In this document: positions 43,013 through 53,200 of the stretch, piece by piece
How the letters are laid out: each line of letters begins with the position of its first letter
Numbering within the stretch: the stretch's first letter is position 1
Origin: Cryomorphaceae bacterium
GTDB lineage: Bacteria > Bacteroidota > Bacteroidia > Flavobacteriales > Schleiferiaceae
Reading direction: 5' to 3'
DNA length: 64,000 nucleotides
Assembly: GCA_017858515.1 (NCBI GenBank)
Contig: JAFMBM010000005.1
Span: 1-64,000 of the forward strand
The notes under the pieces: model-generated
Told to the model about the DNA's origin: nothing
Database searches by the model: none
Seen by the model: the letters and a program-made list of their open reading frames with translations, nothing else
Translations under genes and position numbers: made by a program

Positions 43013-44551
43013 CTACAGATCGAACTTTATACCTTGAGCAAGGGGAAGGCTTGTCCCGTAATTGAGAGTATTGGTTTGTCTTCGCATATAAGCTTTCCAA
43101 GAATCAGAGCCTGACTCTCTTCCACCTCCTGTTTCCTTTTCTCCACCAAATGCACCGCCAATTTCAGCACCAGAGGTACCAATGTTTACGTTCGCAATTC
43201 CACAATCAGATCCAGAAGCCGAAATAAAGCGATGGGCAAAAGACATATTACTCGTCATTAGGGCTGAGCTCAATCCTTGAGGTACTCCATTTTGAAGAGC
43301 AATGGCTTCCTCTTCCGTAGAGTACTTCATTAAGTAAAGGATGGGTGCAAAAGTTTCGGTTTGAACTACTTCTGCTTCGTTATTCACTTCCGCTATGCAA
43401 GGCTTCACATAACAGCCACTCTCATAACCATCGCCCTTACAAACACCACCAGGTACTATTATTTTACCTCCTTGTGCTTCAATTCTATCAAGAGCATTCA
43501 AATAAATCTGAACGGCATCACGATCAATTAATGGGCCTACGTGATTGGTTTCATCTAACGGATTGCCAATCCTGATCTGACTGTAAGCACCCTTTAGAAT
43601 CTCTTTCATTTTATCATAAAGGCTTTCGTGAACAATCAGCCTTCGTGTACTTGTACATCTTTGACCTGCCGTTCCAACTGCTCCAAAAACTGCTGCAATA
43701 GTGGTCATCTTTAAATCCGCATCTGCCGCAACAATCATGGCGTTATTTCCACCCAATTCAAGAATAGACTTTCCTAGTCTTGAAGCAACGGCAGCACCCA
43801 CAATTTTGCCCATTCTAACGGATCCCGTAGCAGAAATAAGAGGTATTCTGGAATCTGAAGTCATCCATTCTCCTACTTTGTAGTCGCCAGTAATGATTCC
43901 GCTTATGGCTGGAGAAACACCCTTACTGGCTAATACTTCTTGAATTATGTTCTGACAAGCAATGGCACACAGGGGTACCTTCTCAGAAGGTTTCCAAACA
44001 CAAACATCTCCGCAAACCCAAGCAAGAGCTGCATTCCAAGCCCAAACAGCAACAGGAAAATTAAAGGCGCTAATCACACCCACTATTCCGAGCGGATGCC
44101 ATTGTTCCATCATATGATGGTTTGGACGTTCAGACTTCATGGTTAACCCATATAATTGTCTAGATAAACCAACTGCAAAGTCGCAGATATCTATCATTTC
44201 TTGCACTTCGCCTAAACCTTCTTGAAGCGATTTACCCATTTCGTAAGAGACAAGTCTTCCTAGGTCATGTTTCTTCGCTCTCAGGCTTTCTCCGAATAAT
44301 CGTACGATTTCACCTCTTTCGGGCGCGGGTACATTTTTCCATTCGCTAAATGCCGAGGCGGCTGATTGTATAACTTTTTCATATCCTTCCTTCGAAGTGA
44401 TGGAAACAGATCCTATAACACGACTGTCTACGGGAGAAGAAGAAACGATATTGGATGTTTCTTCCTTCAACCATATTCCGTTGCTACTGCCGCTATTGAA
44501 TTCCTTAATTCCTAGATTACGTAGAACGTCATCCATACTTGATGCCTTCAT
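43013..44551 (-). CDS. ALDH7-type aldehyde dehydrogenase (piperideine-6-carboxylate dehydrogenase-like)
   Basis: The 512-residue NAD-dependent dehydrogenase is antiquitin-like. It has FNFPVAVWAWNAALAWVCGD, the Glu in LELGGNNA, the catalytic Cys in GTAGQRCTSTRR near 300 and GEKETGGGRESGSDSWKAYMRRQT near the end. This family oxidises aminoadipate semialdehyde in lysine breakdown; no other lysine genes are nearby. The start may be ATG 44551 or 44536. Confidence 0.93.
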   Translation of the reverse strand: MKASSMDDVLRNLGIKEFNSGSSNGIWLKEETSNIVSSSPVDSRVIGSVSITSKEGYEKVIQSAASAFSEWKNVPAPERGEIVRLFGESLRAKKHDLGRLVSYEMGKSLQEGLGEVQEMIDICDFAVGLSRQLYGLTMKSERPNHHMMEQWHPLGIVGVISAFNFPVAVWAWNAALAWVCGDVCVWKPSEKVPLCAIACQNIIQEVLASKGVSPAISGIITGDYKVGEWMTSDSRIPLISATGSVRMGKIVGAAVASRLGKSILELGGNNAMIVAADADLKMTTIAAVFGAVGTAGQRCTSTRRLIVHESLYDKMKEILKGAYSQIRIGNPLDETNHVGPLIDRDAVQIYLNALDRIEAQGGKIIVPGGVCKGDGYESGCYVKPCIAEVNNEAEVVQTETFAPILYLMKYSTEEEAIALQNGVPQGLSSALMTSNMSFAHRFISASGSDCGIANVNIGTSGAEIGGAFGGEKETGGGRESGSDSWKAYMRRQTNTLNYGTSLPLAQGIKFDL

Positions 44552-44562
44552 AAAAGTGGACT

Positions 44563-44581
44563 TAGATTTGGCACAAAGGTA
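44563..44581. promoter_or_regulatory. Overlapping divergent -7 promoter elements
   Basis: Plus-strand TAGATTTG (44563-44570) faces the cupin gene and minus-strand TACCTTTG (44581-44574) faces the aldehyde dehydrogenase gene. The two start regions are nearly superimposed. Confidence 0.4.
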
Positions 44582-44593
44582 ATAGGCTTATCT

Positions 44594-44980
44594 ATGATAG
44601 AAGAGGACAAACAAGGATTTAGAATATATAAACTGCACGAAATAGGTGCGAACGCCAGCGGTGAGACTTATGAAGTTTTGAATAGTGGAGGAGAAGGAAT
44701 GTTAGTGGCTTATCGAAAAGCAGGTAGTTTAAGTGGTAATCATTACCACAAGGGACAGGTGGAAGCAAAGAATCCAGAACAACTTCTTTTGCTCCAAGGG
44801 GAGGTGGATGTGGTTGCAACGCATCTGGAATCGGATATATCTGTAGAATCTAAGGCTACATCTCCCTGTAGAGTAGAGTTTTATCCAAATTGGATTCACA
44901 CTATTAAAGCCAGAACGGATGTGCTGTTTATTGAATTAAATAGCTTGGCAGAACACAAAAAAGACACTTATTATCCATAA
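44594..44980 (+). CDS. Cupin-like small protein, unknown function
   Basis: The 128-residue protein is a single jelly-roll domain. The metal-binding-like string GNHYHKGQVEAKNPEQLLLLQGEVDVV is near 49-75, and a second His is in YPNWIHTIKA. The layout fits RmlC-like cupins acting on sugars or small ligands. No substrate can be inferred from its neighbours. Confidence 0.65.
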   Translation: MIEEDKQGFRIYKLHEIGANASGETYEVLNSGGEGMLVAYRKAGSLSGNHYHKGQVEAKNPEQLLLLQGEVDVVATHLESDISVESKATSPCRVEFYPNWIHTIKARTDVLFIELNSLAEHKKDTYYP

Positions 44981-45018
44981 TCCTTATTTGGAATGATTAT
45001 AAATAATATTGACTTTGT

Positions 45019-45026
45019 TACTTTTG
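45019..45026 (+). promoter_or_regulatory. -7 promoter element of the metal importer operon
   Basis: TACTTTTG, followed by CCGC and the ATG at 45031, nearly identical to the panD arrangement. Confidence 0.55.
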
Positions 45027-45030
45027 CCGC

Positions 45031-45942
45031 ATGAAAAAGATAATCCTTCTCATTGCCTTTGGCTCGGTACTTTTTGGTTGCAAGAACGATGCGGTTGAAA
45101 CAAAGAGTAACAGCATTTTAACCACAACGAGTATTTTAGGTGATATTGTGCGCAATATGGTTCCAGAAGAGATTGAGGTATTTAATCTAATGGGCCCTGG
45201 AACAGATCCTCATTTGTATAAAGCGAGTCCGAGCGATTATGTTCATATACGTGAAGCCCAGTACATTATTCTATCTGGTCTTCATTTGGAAGGAAAGATG
45301 GCTGAGGTTATTTTAGGGATGGAAGGAGAAAAAGAGGTGAGAGAATTTGCCTCAGCTATGAGCGCAGATCAAATTATTAATAGCGACGGCTTTTCAGATG
45401 GCCATGATCCTCATATATGGATGGATGTTGAGATGGTGCGTTTGTGTGTTTTGAGATTAAGAACTGATTTAATCAAATGGTTTCCAGAACACAGTCAGAT
45501 TATAAATTCTAAATCAGAGGCATACATTACCAATCTAGGAAGATTAAACAGAGAGATTTTAGGGATTTTGAATGAAGTTCCAGAAGAGAATAGAATTATT
45601 GTGACATCTCATGATGCTCTCAATTATTTTGCACGTGCCTATCAATACGAAGTACGCAGTCTTCAAGGGTTTTCTACAGCTGCAGATTTTGGCTTAAAAG
45701 ACGTTACAGCTTTGGTCGATTTTATCATTGAGCGCAAGGTGCCTGCTATTTTTGTTGAAAATATTGTGAGTGATCAAGCCTTAAAAGCGGTGCAATCTGC
45801 CTGCCTTGAAAGGGGTTTTGATGTACAATTAGGCGGATCATTATATACAGACGCTTTGGGTATGGAAGATTCAAAGGCGCATACCTACGAAGGAATGATT
45901 CGTGCCAATGCATTAACCATTAGTCAGGCTTTAAAAAATTAA
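45031..45942 (+). CDS. Metal (Mn/Zn/Fe) ABC transporter substrate-binding lipoprotein
   Basis: The 303-residue cluster A-I binding protein has a lipoprotein signal (LFGC at about 17). Metal ligands typical of TroA/MntA are seen: His in GTDPHLYKASPSD, His in DPHIWMDVEMV and His in VTSHDALNYFARAY. A fourth ligand may be the Asp in LYTDALG near the C-terminus. No His-rich loop, so Mn or Fe is more likely than Zn. The stop abuts the first permease start with no gap. Confidence 0.92.
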   Translation: MKKIILLIAFGSVLFGCKNDAVETKSNSILTTTSILGDIVRNMVPEEIEVFNLMGPGTDPHLYKASPSDYVHIREAQYIILSGLHLEGKMAEVILGMEGEKEVREFASAMSADQIINSDGFSDGHDPHIWMDVEMVRLCVLRLRTDLIKWFPEHSQIINSKSEAYITNLGRLNREILGILNEVPEENRIIVTSHDALNYFARAYQYEVRSLQGFSTAADFGLKDVTALVDFIIERKVPAIFVENIVSDQALKAVQSACLERGFDVQLGGSLYTDALGMEDSKAHTYEGMIRANALTISQALKN

Positions 45943-47235
45943 ATGCACGATTTTCTCGAATTCATGAGCTTGCGCGAACCTAGTGTTCGCTATGTGGTTT
46001 TGTCTTGTGTTCTTTTGGGGGCCGCTGCTTCAATGGTGGGGGTTTTTGGATTTTTAAGAAAGCGTTCTCTCGTGGGCGAAACAGTTGCCCATAGCATGTT
46101 GCCGGGTATCGGTCTTGCTTTTATTATTTCTGGCTCAAGAGATCCTATCTATCTTGTAACGGGGGCAGTAATTACGGGATGGATGTCTATGGGCTTTATG
46201 AATTGGCTTACGCGCAAAGGACCAATAAAAGTGGATCTGGCTTTAGCCATTACGCTGACCGGATTTTTTGCTATTGGAATTGGTATTATGACCTACATTC
46301 AACGAGGTTCCTTTGGTGATCATAGTGGATTAGATCACTATATCTTCGGTAGGGCTGCTGCAATGGAACCAAGCGATATTCGTGTTTTCGGCGGTTTGGC
46401 AGCTTTTGTATTTGTCTCGGTTCTTTTGCTCTTTAAAGAATTTATGGGTTTGTGTTTTAATAGAGAATTCTTAAGCGTTCTAGGATTACCTGTACGTTTT
46501 TTAGAATTTGCCATCTCATTTCTAACCATTTTGGCTATTTCATCTGGAATAAAAGCCGTTGGAATTGTATTAATGGCAGCCTTAATGATTATTCCCGCGG
46601 CGGCAGCGAGATATTGGACCGGTAGTTTGAGATGGCTTTTAACTTTAGCCATTTCCTTTGGTGTAATTGCAGGAGTAGCAGGAGCCTATATTAGTTTCCA
46701 AGCGCGCTCGCTTCCAACAGGGCCATTTATAGTTATCGTTCTCGCGCTCATCACGGCCATAAGTGTAATTTTTGCGCCAGAAAAAGGACTTTTTTCACGC
46801 TGGGCTAAGAAGAAAAGACTTAGTAGAAGAGTGGCAGCCGAGAATTTTGTTAAAGAGGTATACCAAATCATTGAAAAGGGGAAGGATAAAAACTCAAATA
46901 TTTCAAAGAGTGAATTTATTGTTCACTTTCATTATTCTCCCAGGTTGTTTTTTAGGAGTTTGCGTTGGGCCGTTGCAAGAGGATGGATCGTACCGGCGGT
47001 GGATGGTATGAAATTAACTCAGCGTGGTTTTTCAAAGGGAGAGGAATTGAATAGGTTACATCGTTTATGGGAAATATATTTGGCTCGAAAGGCTCAAACT
47101 CCTTTAGAGAAAGTGCATCATTCAGCCGAAATTATTGAGCACATTTTAACTCCAGAATTAGAGGCGGAAATCCGATTAGAGCTTGACCTATGTGATAATT
47201 TCAGTCCCCAAAACGAGATTCACATAAAGGCATAA
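45943..47235 (+). CDS. Metal ABC permease fused to a DtxR-like C-terminal domain
   Basis: The 430-residue fusion has residues 1-275 as a TroC/MntB-type permease with eight or nine helices (HSMLPGIGLAFIISG, AVGIVLMAALMIIPAAAARYW). Residues 285-430 are cytoplasmic: a winged-helix-like segment (ISKSEFIVHFHYSPRLFFRSLRWAVARGWIVPAVDGMKLTQRGF), then the DtxR metal-binding/dimerisation pattern LHRLWEIYLARKAQTPLEKVHHSAEIIEHILTPELEAEI. It may import metal and sense it. Similar permease-repressor fusions are known for chlamydial YtgCR. Confidence 0.9.
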   Translation: MHDFLEFMSLREPSVRYVVLSCVLLGAAASMVGVFGFLRKRSLVGETVAHSMLPGIGLAFIISGSRDPIYLVTGAVITGWMSMGFMNWLTRKGPIKVDLALAITLTGFFAIGIGIMTYIQRGSFGDHSGLDHYIFGRAAAMEPSDIRVFGGLAAFVFVSVLLLFKEFMGLCFNREFLSVLGLPVRFLEFAISFLTILAISSGIKAVGIVLMAALMIIPAAAARYWTGSLRWLLTLAISFGVIAGVAGAYISFQARSLPTGPFIVIVLALITAISVIFAPEKGLFSRWAKKKRLSRRVAAENFVKEVYQIIEKGKDKNSNISKSEFIVHFHYSPRLFFRSLRWAVARGWIVPAVDGMKLTQRGFSKGEELNRLHRLWEIYLARKAQTPLEKVHHSAEIIEHILTPELEAEIRLELDLCDNFSPQNEIHIKA

Positions 47236-47237
47236 GT

Positions 47238-48125
47238 ATGGATGCTTTGTATATAATCCTTACCGGAACATTGGTTGCTTGGCTTTGTGGGATTCTGGGT
47301 GTTTTTATTGTTCTACGCAAACTCAGTATGCTTGGCGATGCTATTTCTCACGCAGTTCTACCAGGTATTGTTATTGCCTATTTAATTAGTGGAGATCGTA
47401 GTAGTCCGCTGCTTTTTATTGGCGCCGCATTATTTGGAGTAGCCGTAACCGTCTTGATCGAATTATTGAATAAGAAGGCTTCAATGCAATCCGATGCTTC
47501 GGTTGGAACAAGCTTTACTCTTTTCTTTTCCGTTGGAATTGTCCTTGTGAGCCTATTGGCTTCGAGGGTGGATATAGATGCAGACTGCGTTTTGCATGGT
47601 GAAATAGGATTAGTTCCTTTCGATAGAATTAATAGGGGAGGAGTAGATTTTGGCCCTCGTCAATTATGGGTGATTGGAATTAGCTTCTTAGTGGTAGGCC
47701 TTGTATTGCTGTGGGCCTATAAGGGACTCTATCTGACTTCATTTAATTCAGAGTTTGCCGCTAGTTTAGGGGTAGGAATAACGAGTTGGCACTATTTACT
47801 AATGAGCAGTGTCTCCTTGGCCACAGTGGTTTCTTTTGAAGCGGTAGGGGCTATCCTGGTCGTTGGTTTTCTAGTCATTCCACCGGCAAGTGCATGGCTT
47901 TGGTCTAGAAGGTTGAATGAAATGATTATTTTAACCCTGATTATGGGTTTTATTTCGGCCGTGGCGGGTTACTTTTTGGCGGTTTTATTGGATTCATCGA
48001 TAGCGGCAACTATGTGTGTGGTGGCTCTTATACAGTTTATTATTTCCTTTTTAGTGAATCCAAGGCATGGTGTCTTGAAAAAGTGGATTTACAAACCACA
48101 GTACAGTCCGCATAAACCTATGTAA
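47238..48125 (+). CDS. Metal ABC transporter permease, second subunit
   Basis: The 295-residue TroD/MntC-type permease has about eight helices. It contains LSMLGDAISHAVLPGIVIAYLISG, a short loop DADCVLHGEIG and FEAVGAILVVGFLVIPPASAWLW, all conserved in the family. It starts two bases after the fusion permease. No ATPase gene follows. Confidence 0.92.
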   Translation: MDALYIILTGTLVAWLCGILGVFIVLRKLSMLGDAISHAVLPGIVIAYLISGDRSSPLLFIGAALFGVAVTVLIELLNKKASMQSDASVGTSFTLFFSVGIVLVSLLASRVDIDADCVLHGEIGLVPFDRINRGGVDFGPRQLWVIGISFLVVGLVLLWAYKGLYLTSFNSEFAASLGVGITSWHYLLMSSVSLATVVSFEAVGAILVVGFLVIPPASAWLWSRRLNEMIILTLIMGFISAVAGYFLAVLLDSSIAATMCVVALIQFIISFLVNPRHGVLKKWIYKPQYSPHKPM

Positions 48126-48126
48126 A

Positions 48127-48160
48127 AGAAAAACCCCCAACACTTAGCGTATTGAGGGTT
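48127..48160 (-). terminator. Terminator after tRNA-Cys
   Basis: AAAACCC.CAA pairs with TTGGGGGTTTT on the minus strand, followed by further Ts. It may also stop the metal operon from the other side. Confidence 0.65.
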
Positions 48161-48161
48161 T

Positions 48162-48235
48162 TGGAGGTCTCGAGCGGATTCGAACCGCTGTACAAGCTTT
48201 TGCAGAGCTCTGCCTAGCCACTCGGCCACGAGACC
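48162..48235 (-). tRNA. tRNA-Cys(GCA)
   Basis: Acceptor GGTCTCG pairs with CGAGACC, with discriminator T and an encoded CCA. The anticodon loop CTGCAAA gives GCA, and GTTCGAATC forms the T loop. Confidence 0.96.
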
Positions 48236-48253
48236 ATTGAGGCGCAAAAATAG

Positions 48254-48619
48254 CTAATTCATTGTTCTTTTCCGATGCATTTGTATAGAAACATGAGATA
48301 CGTCTCCATTAATGGGTGGGTTAATTTTTTTTAGCTCTAAATCAATCTCTTGGACTAATTCTAATTCTAAAAAAATTGAATCAATGATACGTTTTGCGAC
48401 ATGTTCTATGAGTTTGCTTCTAATTTTTATTTCTCGTTGAGCAATTCGGTAGAGGTCTACATAATCAACCGTTAGAGTAAGATCGTCCGTTTCTGACGCT
48501 CCCACAATATCTGCCTTTATTGCTAAATCAAGTACGTATTCCGAGCCAATAGTCGACTCTTCATCCAAGCAACCGTGATTTGAATAACAGCGCAGACCAG
48601 CCAAATGAATCGTATCCAT
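48254..48619 (-). CDS. folB: Dihydroneopterin aldolase
   Basis: It is 121 residues from ATG 48619, which shares one base with the gltX stop (TAATG). Family motifs are LAGLRCYSNHGCLDEE, DYVDLYRIAQREI and LIEHVAKRIIDSIF, and a C-terminal ELKKINPPI holds the expected Lys. It is part of folate synthesis. Translation is probably coupled to gltX. Confidence 0.92.
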   Translation of the reverse strand: MDTIHLAGLRCYSNHGCLDEESTIGSEYVLDLAIKADIVGASETDDLTLTVDYVDLYRIAQREIKIRSKLIEHVAKRIIDSIFLELELVQEIDLELKKINPPINGDVSHVSIQMHRKRTMN

Positions 48620-50139
48620 TAGCCTAAAGTCTGAATAGCTGAATCCATTCTTAGGAGACACTCGGGTTTTCCAAGAATTTCGGCAATTGAAAATGCAGAA
48701 GGTCCGGTGAATCTTCCTGTTAGAGCAATGCGAAATATAGGGCCTAATTGCCCGAAGGAAAGGCTTCTCTCGCTTAATTCAAGGCCAAAGGCCTTTTCTA
48801 TGGCGGCTGCCGTAAAAGTGGGTAATTCAGACAGTCTATCTTTTAATGAACGAAGTTGAGATGCAGAGTCTGGCTTCCATTTTTTGCTTACCGACTGGGG
48901 GTCGAATTGTATTGGCTTAAAGAAGAAATCTCCTTCCTCAATAATATCGGCAGGAAAAATGGCTCTTTCCTTCATTAATTGACAAATGGAAGCCAATTGG
49001 TCAGGAACGGCAATTTTCTGTTTTTCAAGTTCGGTTTTAACATCTTCGGATAGATGTGCTCCGGTTCTACGTCTGAGGTATTGCTGATTGAACCACTTCG
49101 CTTTTTCGAAGTCGAATTTTGCACCGGATTTACTAACGCGCTCAAGAGAAAACTCTTCAACTAGTTGGTCCAAAGAGTATATTTCTTGATCGGTTCCCGG
49201 ATTCCATCCTAAGAAGGCAAGCATATTCACGAAGGCATCAGGATAAAATCCTTTCTCGCGATAGCCACTGGCTGTTTCAGCGGTTTCTTTATTTTCCCAG
49301 TCAATTGGGAATACTGGAAATCCCAGGCGATCGCCATCTCTCTTACTTAATTTACCATTTCCATCGGGTCGAAGTAATAAGGGTAAATGAGCAAACTGGG
49401 GCATATTTTCTTCCCAGCCTAAATATTTATAGAGTAGAACATGCAGGGGGGCAGAAGGAAGCCACTCTTCGCCACGAATAACATGGGTGATCTTCATTAG
49501 ATAGTCATCTACAACATTAGCCATGTGATAGGTTGGCATGCCATCAGACTTAAAAAGTACTTTGTCATCCATATTACTGGTATTTACACTTACCCAGCCG
49601 CGGATGGTGTCGTTCAGACGAACCTCTTCATTGCGTAATAGCTTAATGCGTACAACGTACTCATCTCCTCGAGCAAGCCGTTCCTCTACCTCCTGTTGAG
49701 GAAGGGTTAGGCTATTTTTCATCTGCGTGCGAGAAATGTGGTTGTATTGCCAGTTAACACTTCCAGCTGCTTTAGCTCTCTCACGAATGAATTCAAGTTC
49801 TTCAGCGGTGTCAAAGGCATAATAGGCATGACCCTTTTCCAATAATAAATCGACATATTGTTTATAGAGAGGTTTGCGTTCACTTTGTCTATAAGGTTCG
49901 TCGCCAGGAAGATTCCATGGAGATTCATCGGGAATGAGATTACACCATTCTAATGCTGTGCGTATGTATTCTTCGGCCCCTTGAACAAAGCGTGTTTGAT
50001 CCGTGTCCTCTATTCTTAAAATAAATTGACCGCCATGTTTTTTAGCAAAAAGGTAATTGTAAAGTGCTGTACGTACCCCGCCCATGTGAAGGGGCCCTGT
50101 AGGACTGGGTGCAAATCGTACTCTTGGTTTTATAGACAT
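48619..50139 (-). CDS. gltX: Glutamate--tRNA ligase
   Basis: It is 506 residues from ATG 50139 (MSIKPRVRFAPSPTG). The longer frame to 50193 would begin upstream of the promoter TATCTTTG (50166-50159), so it is rejected. HIGH appears as GPLHMGGVR and KMSKS as KLSKRDG. Normal length for a bacterial GluRS. Confidence 0.96.
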   Translation of the reverse strand: MSIKPRVRFAPSPTGPLHMGGVRTALYNYLFAKKHGGQFILRIEDTDQTRFVQGAEEYIRTALEWCNLIPDESPWNLPGDEPYRQSERKPLYKQYVDLLLEKGHAYYAFDTAEELEFIRERAKAAGSVNWQYNHISRTQMKNSLTLPQQEVEERLARGDEYVVRIKLLRNEEVRLNDTIRGWVSVNTSNMDDKVLFKSDGMPTYHMANVVDDYLMKITHVIRGEEWLPSAPLHVLLYKYLGWEENMPQFAHLPLLLRPDGNGKLSKRDGDRLGFPVFPIDWENKETAETASGYREKGFYPDAFVNMLAFLGWNPGTDQEIYSLDQLVEEFSLERVSKSGAKFDFEKAKWFNQQYLRRRTGAHLSEDVKTELEKQKIAVPDQLASICQLMKERAIFPADIIEEGDFFFKPIQFDPQSVSKKWKPDSASQLRSLKDRLSELPTFTAAAIEKAFGLELSERSLSFGQLGPIFRIALTGRFTGPSAFSIAEILGKPECLLRMDSAIQTLG

Positions 50140-50158
50140 AAGGTAGAAAGTGAGCGGA

Positions 50159-50166
50159 CAAAGATA
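50159..50166 (-). promoter_or_regulatory. -7 promoter element of gltX-folB
   Basis: TATCTTTG on the minus strand, 19 bases before the gltX ATG. Confidence 0.5.
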
Positions 50167-50204
50167 CAGTTGAGAGGGGGTAGGGAATACCAAACTGCAT
50201 TAGG

Positions 50205-50212
50205 TAACTTTG
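50205..50212 (+). promoter_or_regulatory. -7 promoter element of the DUF4175 gene
   Basis: TAACTTTG with only four bases before the ATG at 50217, another nearly leaderless start. Confidence 0.5.
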
Positions 50213-50216
50213 TATT

Positions 50217-53200
50217 ATGACGAGAGATCCAAAGAAGGAACTAAAGGCCTTCATTTTAAGGTATCATGGACAACAAGCAATTACAGGCTTAGTGATGTTT
50301 ATTACCCTTGGCGTTAGTATCTGGTTGGTTTTTGCGGTAATAGGGTTCTTTGGCCTACACGATAGAGCGTTGAGGACGGCACTCTTCTTCATATACTTAG
50401 TTGTATTTGTTGCTCTTTCTATAAAGTATTGGATTCCAGGTGTTTTGGCTTTGGTTGGATGGAGGAATCGACTATCTGAGAAGGAGGCGGCACGTATTCT
50501 AAAGAGATGGATGCCCGGTATAGACGATAAGTATGTGAATCTAATTGAGCTAGAGGAATCTGATTATCGTCTTATTAGTCCAGGTCTGTGGAAATGGGGG
50601 GTAGAAAAGAAAGCAGCGGAGGTCAGTGGCTTTCCATTGGAGATTGCTAGTCCCTGGAAGGACGTAAGACCCGCATTGAAGTGGCTTATGTTACCAGTTG
50701 TTCTTGTATTGTTCTTTATTGTTTTAGGCAAGTGGAACTGGGTTCAAGAGGGTTCGACTGCAGTATGGTCCTATCAGAGGGAAATATTGCCAAGGGCCCC
50801 TTTTGAATTTGTTTTGAATGAAAAAGTTTTTCTGGTTGAAAGGGGAGGCTCTGTACGAATAGAATTGGCGACAAGGGGAGAAATTGAACCCGATATGATT
50901 CATTCAGATTTTAATGGCATTCAACAAAAGTTGAGAAAAGAAGGTCAATCATGGACATTGATGTTACCGAATGTTATGAGCTCTGGCAAGGTTTATTTCG
51001 AAGGAGGAGGATTAAGGAGTAAGCCAATAGAGGTGTTAGTTGTAGATGTTTCTCGCCTTGAGAACGTGAAGTTATTGCTGAGGTACCCCAAGTATTTAGG
51101 GAGAGAGACTGAAGAAAGGGAGTGGTCAAACAGAGTTGTTGTTCCACGTGGAACCGAGATTCTGGTGGAAGCGGATAAGGTGGCGGTGAATGAATGGAGG
51201 GCTAGTTACAGAAATCGAGGTCTTGCGTTATTGGAGAATGGTTTTTCATTGCTTGCAATTGAAGGTGGCAAGGTAGATATAGAGCTTTTAAACGGCCTCA
51301 ATAAATGGGTTTCTTGGGGTGGATTAGATGTTGAAGTGGTTTTGGATGAAAGACCCACAATTGATGTGAGCTATGAAGGGGGCGATTCTCTTGTTAGAGC
51401 AGATTTGCTTGCCTCAGATGATTTCGGAATACGGTCTCTAACATGGGTTCTGTTTGAGAAAAGCACGGAGTTATGGCGTAAAGAACTTTCAGGCCCCCAA
51501 GCAGGAAGTATTTCTATGTCGCACAAGGTTAACAAAGATTGGTTATTGAGAAATTTTCCAACTGCTGATTCTTGGGCGTACAGTGTTTTGGATAATGATG
51601 CGCCAGCAGGGTATAAGTCCAGTATTTCTGAAAGATATAGATTGGAGCGAGTAAGTGAGGAAGAGAAGTTAGAAGCTTTGCGGAATCAAACAGCGAATAT
51701 GAGTAGTGGAGCCAATAATTCGCAGAAGGAGTTGATGGAACAGAAAAAGCTGCTTGAGCAGTTAGCAGCTGAATCAAGAGGGTCGAAAATGAATTTTGGC
51801 GAGCGGAATAAGGTGGAAACGCAAGTAGAGAAATTGAGGAAGAATCAGGAGGCGAGACAGAAAAGACTACAAGGGTTAGAAGAAAGTTTGAAGGACCTTA
51901 AGACCGATTCTAAAGCAGAGGATAAGGAGGAAATCCTAAATCGAATTGAAGAAGCGAAGGAGAAGAGTGCTGGTGTTGATTTGGAGAAACTTCAGGAGCT
52001 ATTAAACAAAGAGAAGAAGGAAGAGCTTTTAAAGCTTTTACAAGAAAGTCAAAAGAAGGAGAAAGAGGCGGTCTTTACAGAAAAACAATTGGCGGAGTTA
52101 CTAAAGAGATTGGATGTGGAACTGCAGTTCGAACAAAGTTTGGAGCAATTAGAGGGTTTAAAGGATAAACAGATGGAGCTTGCTAATAGAGAAGATTTAG
52201 ATGAAAGTGAGCAAGAGAAGCTAAATGCCGAAATAGAGAATTGGAATAAAGAGTACGAGGAATTGCTAGAAAGTAATAAGGGACTAAAGGAAGATTTTGA
52301 TATAGAAAGCTTAGAGAAGGAACGATCGGAGGTGTTGAAAGAAGCATCCGAGGCGGCGGCGGCAAGCAAGTCCGGTGATTCAGAGATGGAGCAGAAAGAG
52401 CAAAAAGAAAGTGCTGAGAAGTTGGAGGAGATGTTGAGTGCTTTGAGCGCTATGTCGGAGTCAATGAACAATGATTCACATGAAGAGAACATGGAAACCC
52501 TTAGGCAGATTCAAGACAACCTAATTCTTTATTCACAAAGGGAGGAGGCTATAGGAACCAAATTGAACCAGATGGATCCAAAAGACCCTTCTATTACGGT
52601 TTTAATGCAAGAACAGCAGGAACTGCAGCAAGGAGCTGTAGTTATAGAAGACAGTCTTCGGGCTTTGGCAATGAGGGTTCCCATGATTGGTAAAACCATT
52701 TTTGGCGCATTGGCACGTATGAATATGGGCGCTTCCTCCGCGAAGCTTGCTTTAGCAGAAAGGGAGGTGGCCAAAGGTCAGGCTGAGACACGATATTCTA
52801 TGATGGCAGCGAATGAACTAGCTCTTTTACTTGATGAGGTAAGCAAAAAAATGCAGGCTCAGTTAAAGGGAATGAAGGCTGGGAAGAGTAGTTGCAACAA
52901 GCCTGGAGGGGCCAAACCAAGTCCTTCTGGAATGAAAGCAGAGCAGAAAAAGTTGATGAAAGAAATGGGGGATAAATTGGGAAAAGGGAAAAAGGGTGAG
53001 AAGAAGGGTGAAAAGGGAAAGGACGGAAAGAAGGGTGAAAAAGGAAAGGAAGGCGAGGGCTTATCTGGAAAGGAATTCTCTGATTTATTGCAGAAGCAAG
53101 AGGCTTTGAGACAAATGTTGCAGGAGATGATAAAGGAGGATGGTTCGTTAGGCCTTGGGGGAAGTGGTGAAGAGTTAATGGAATTAATGGAAGAAAGCGA

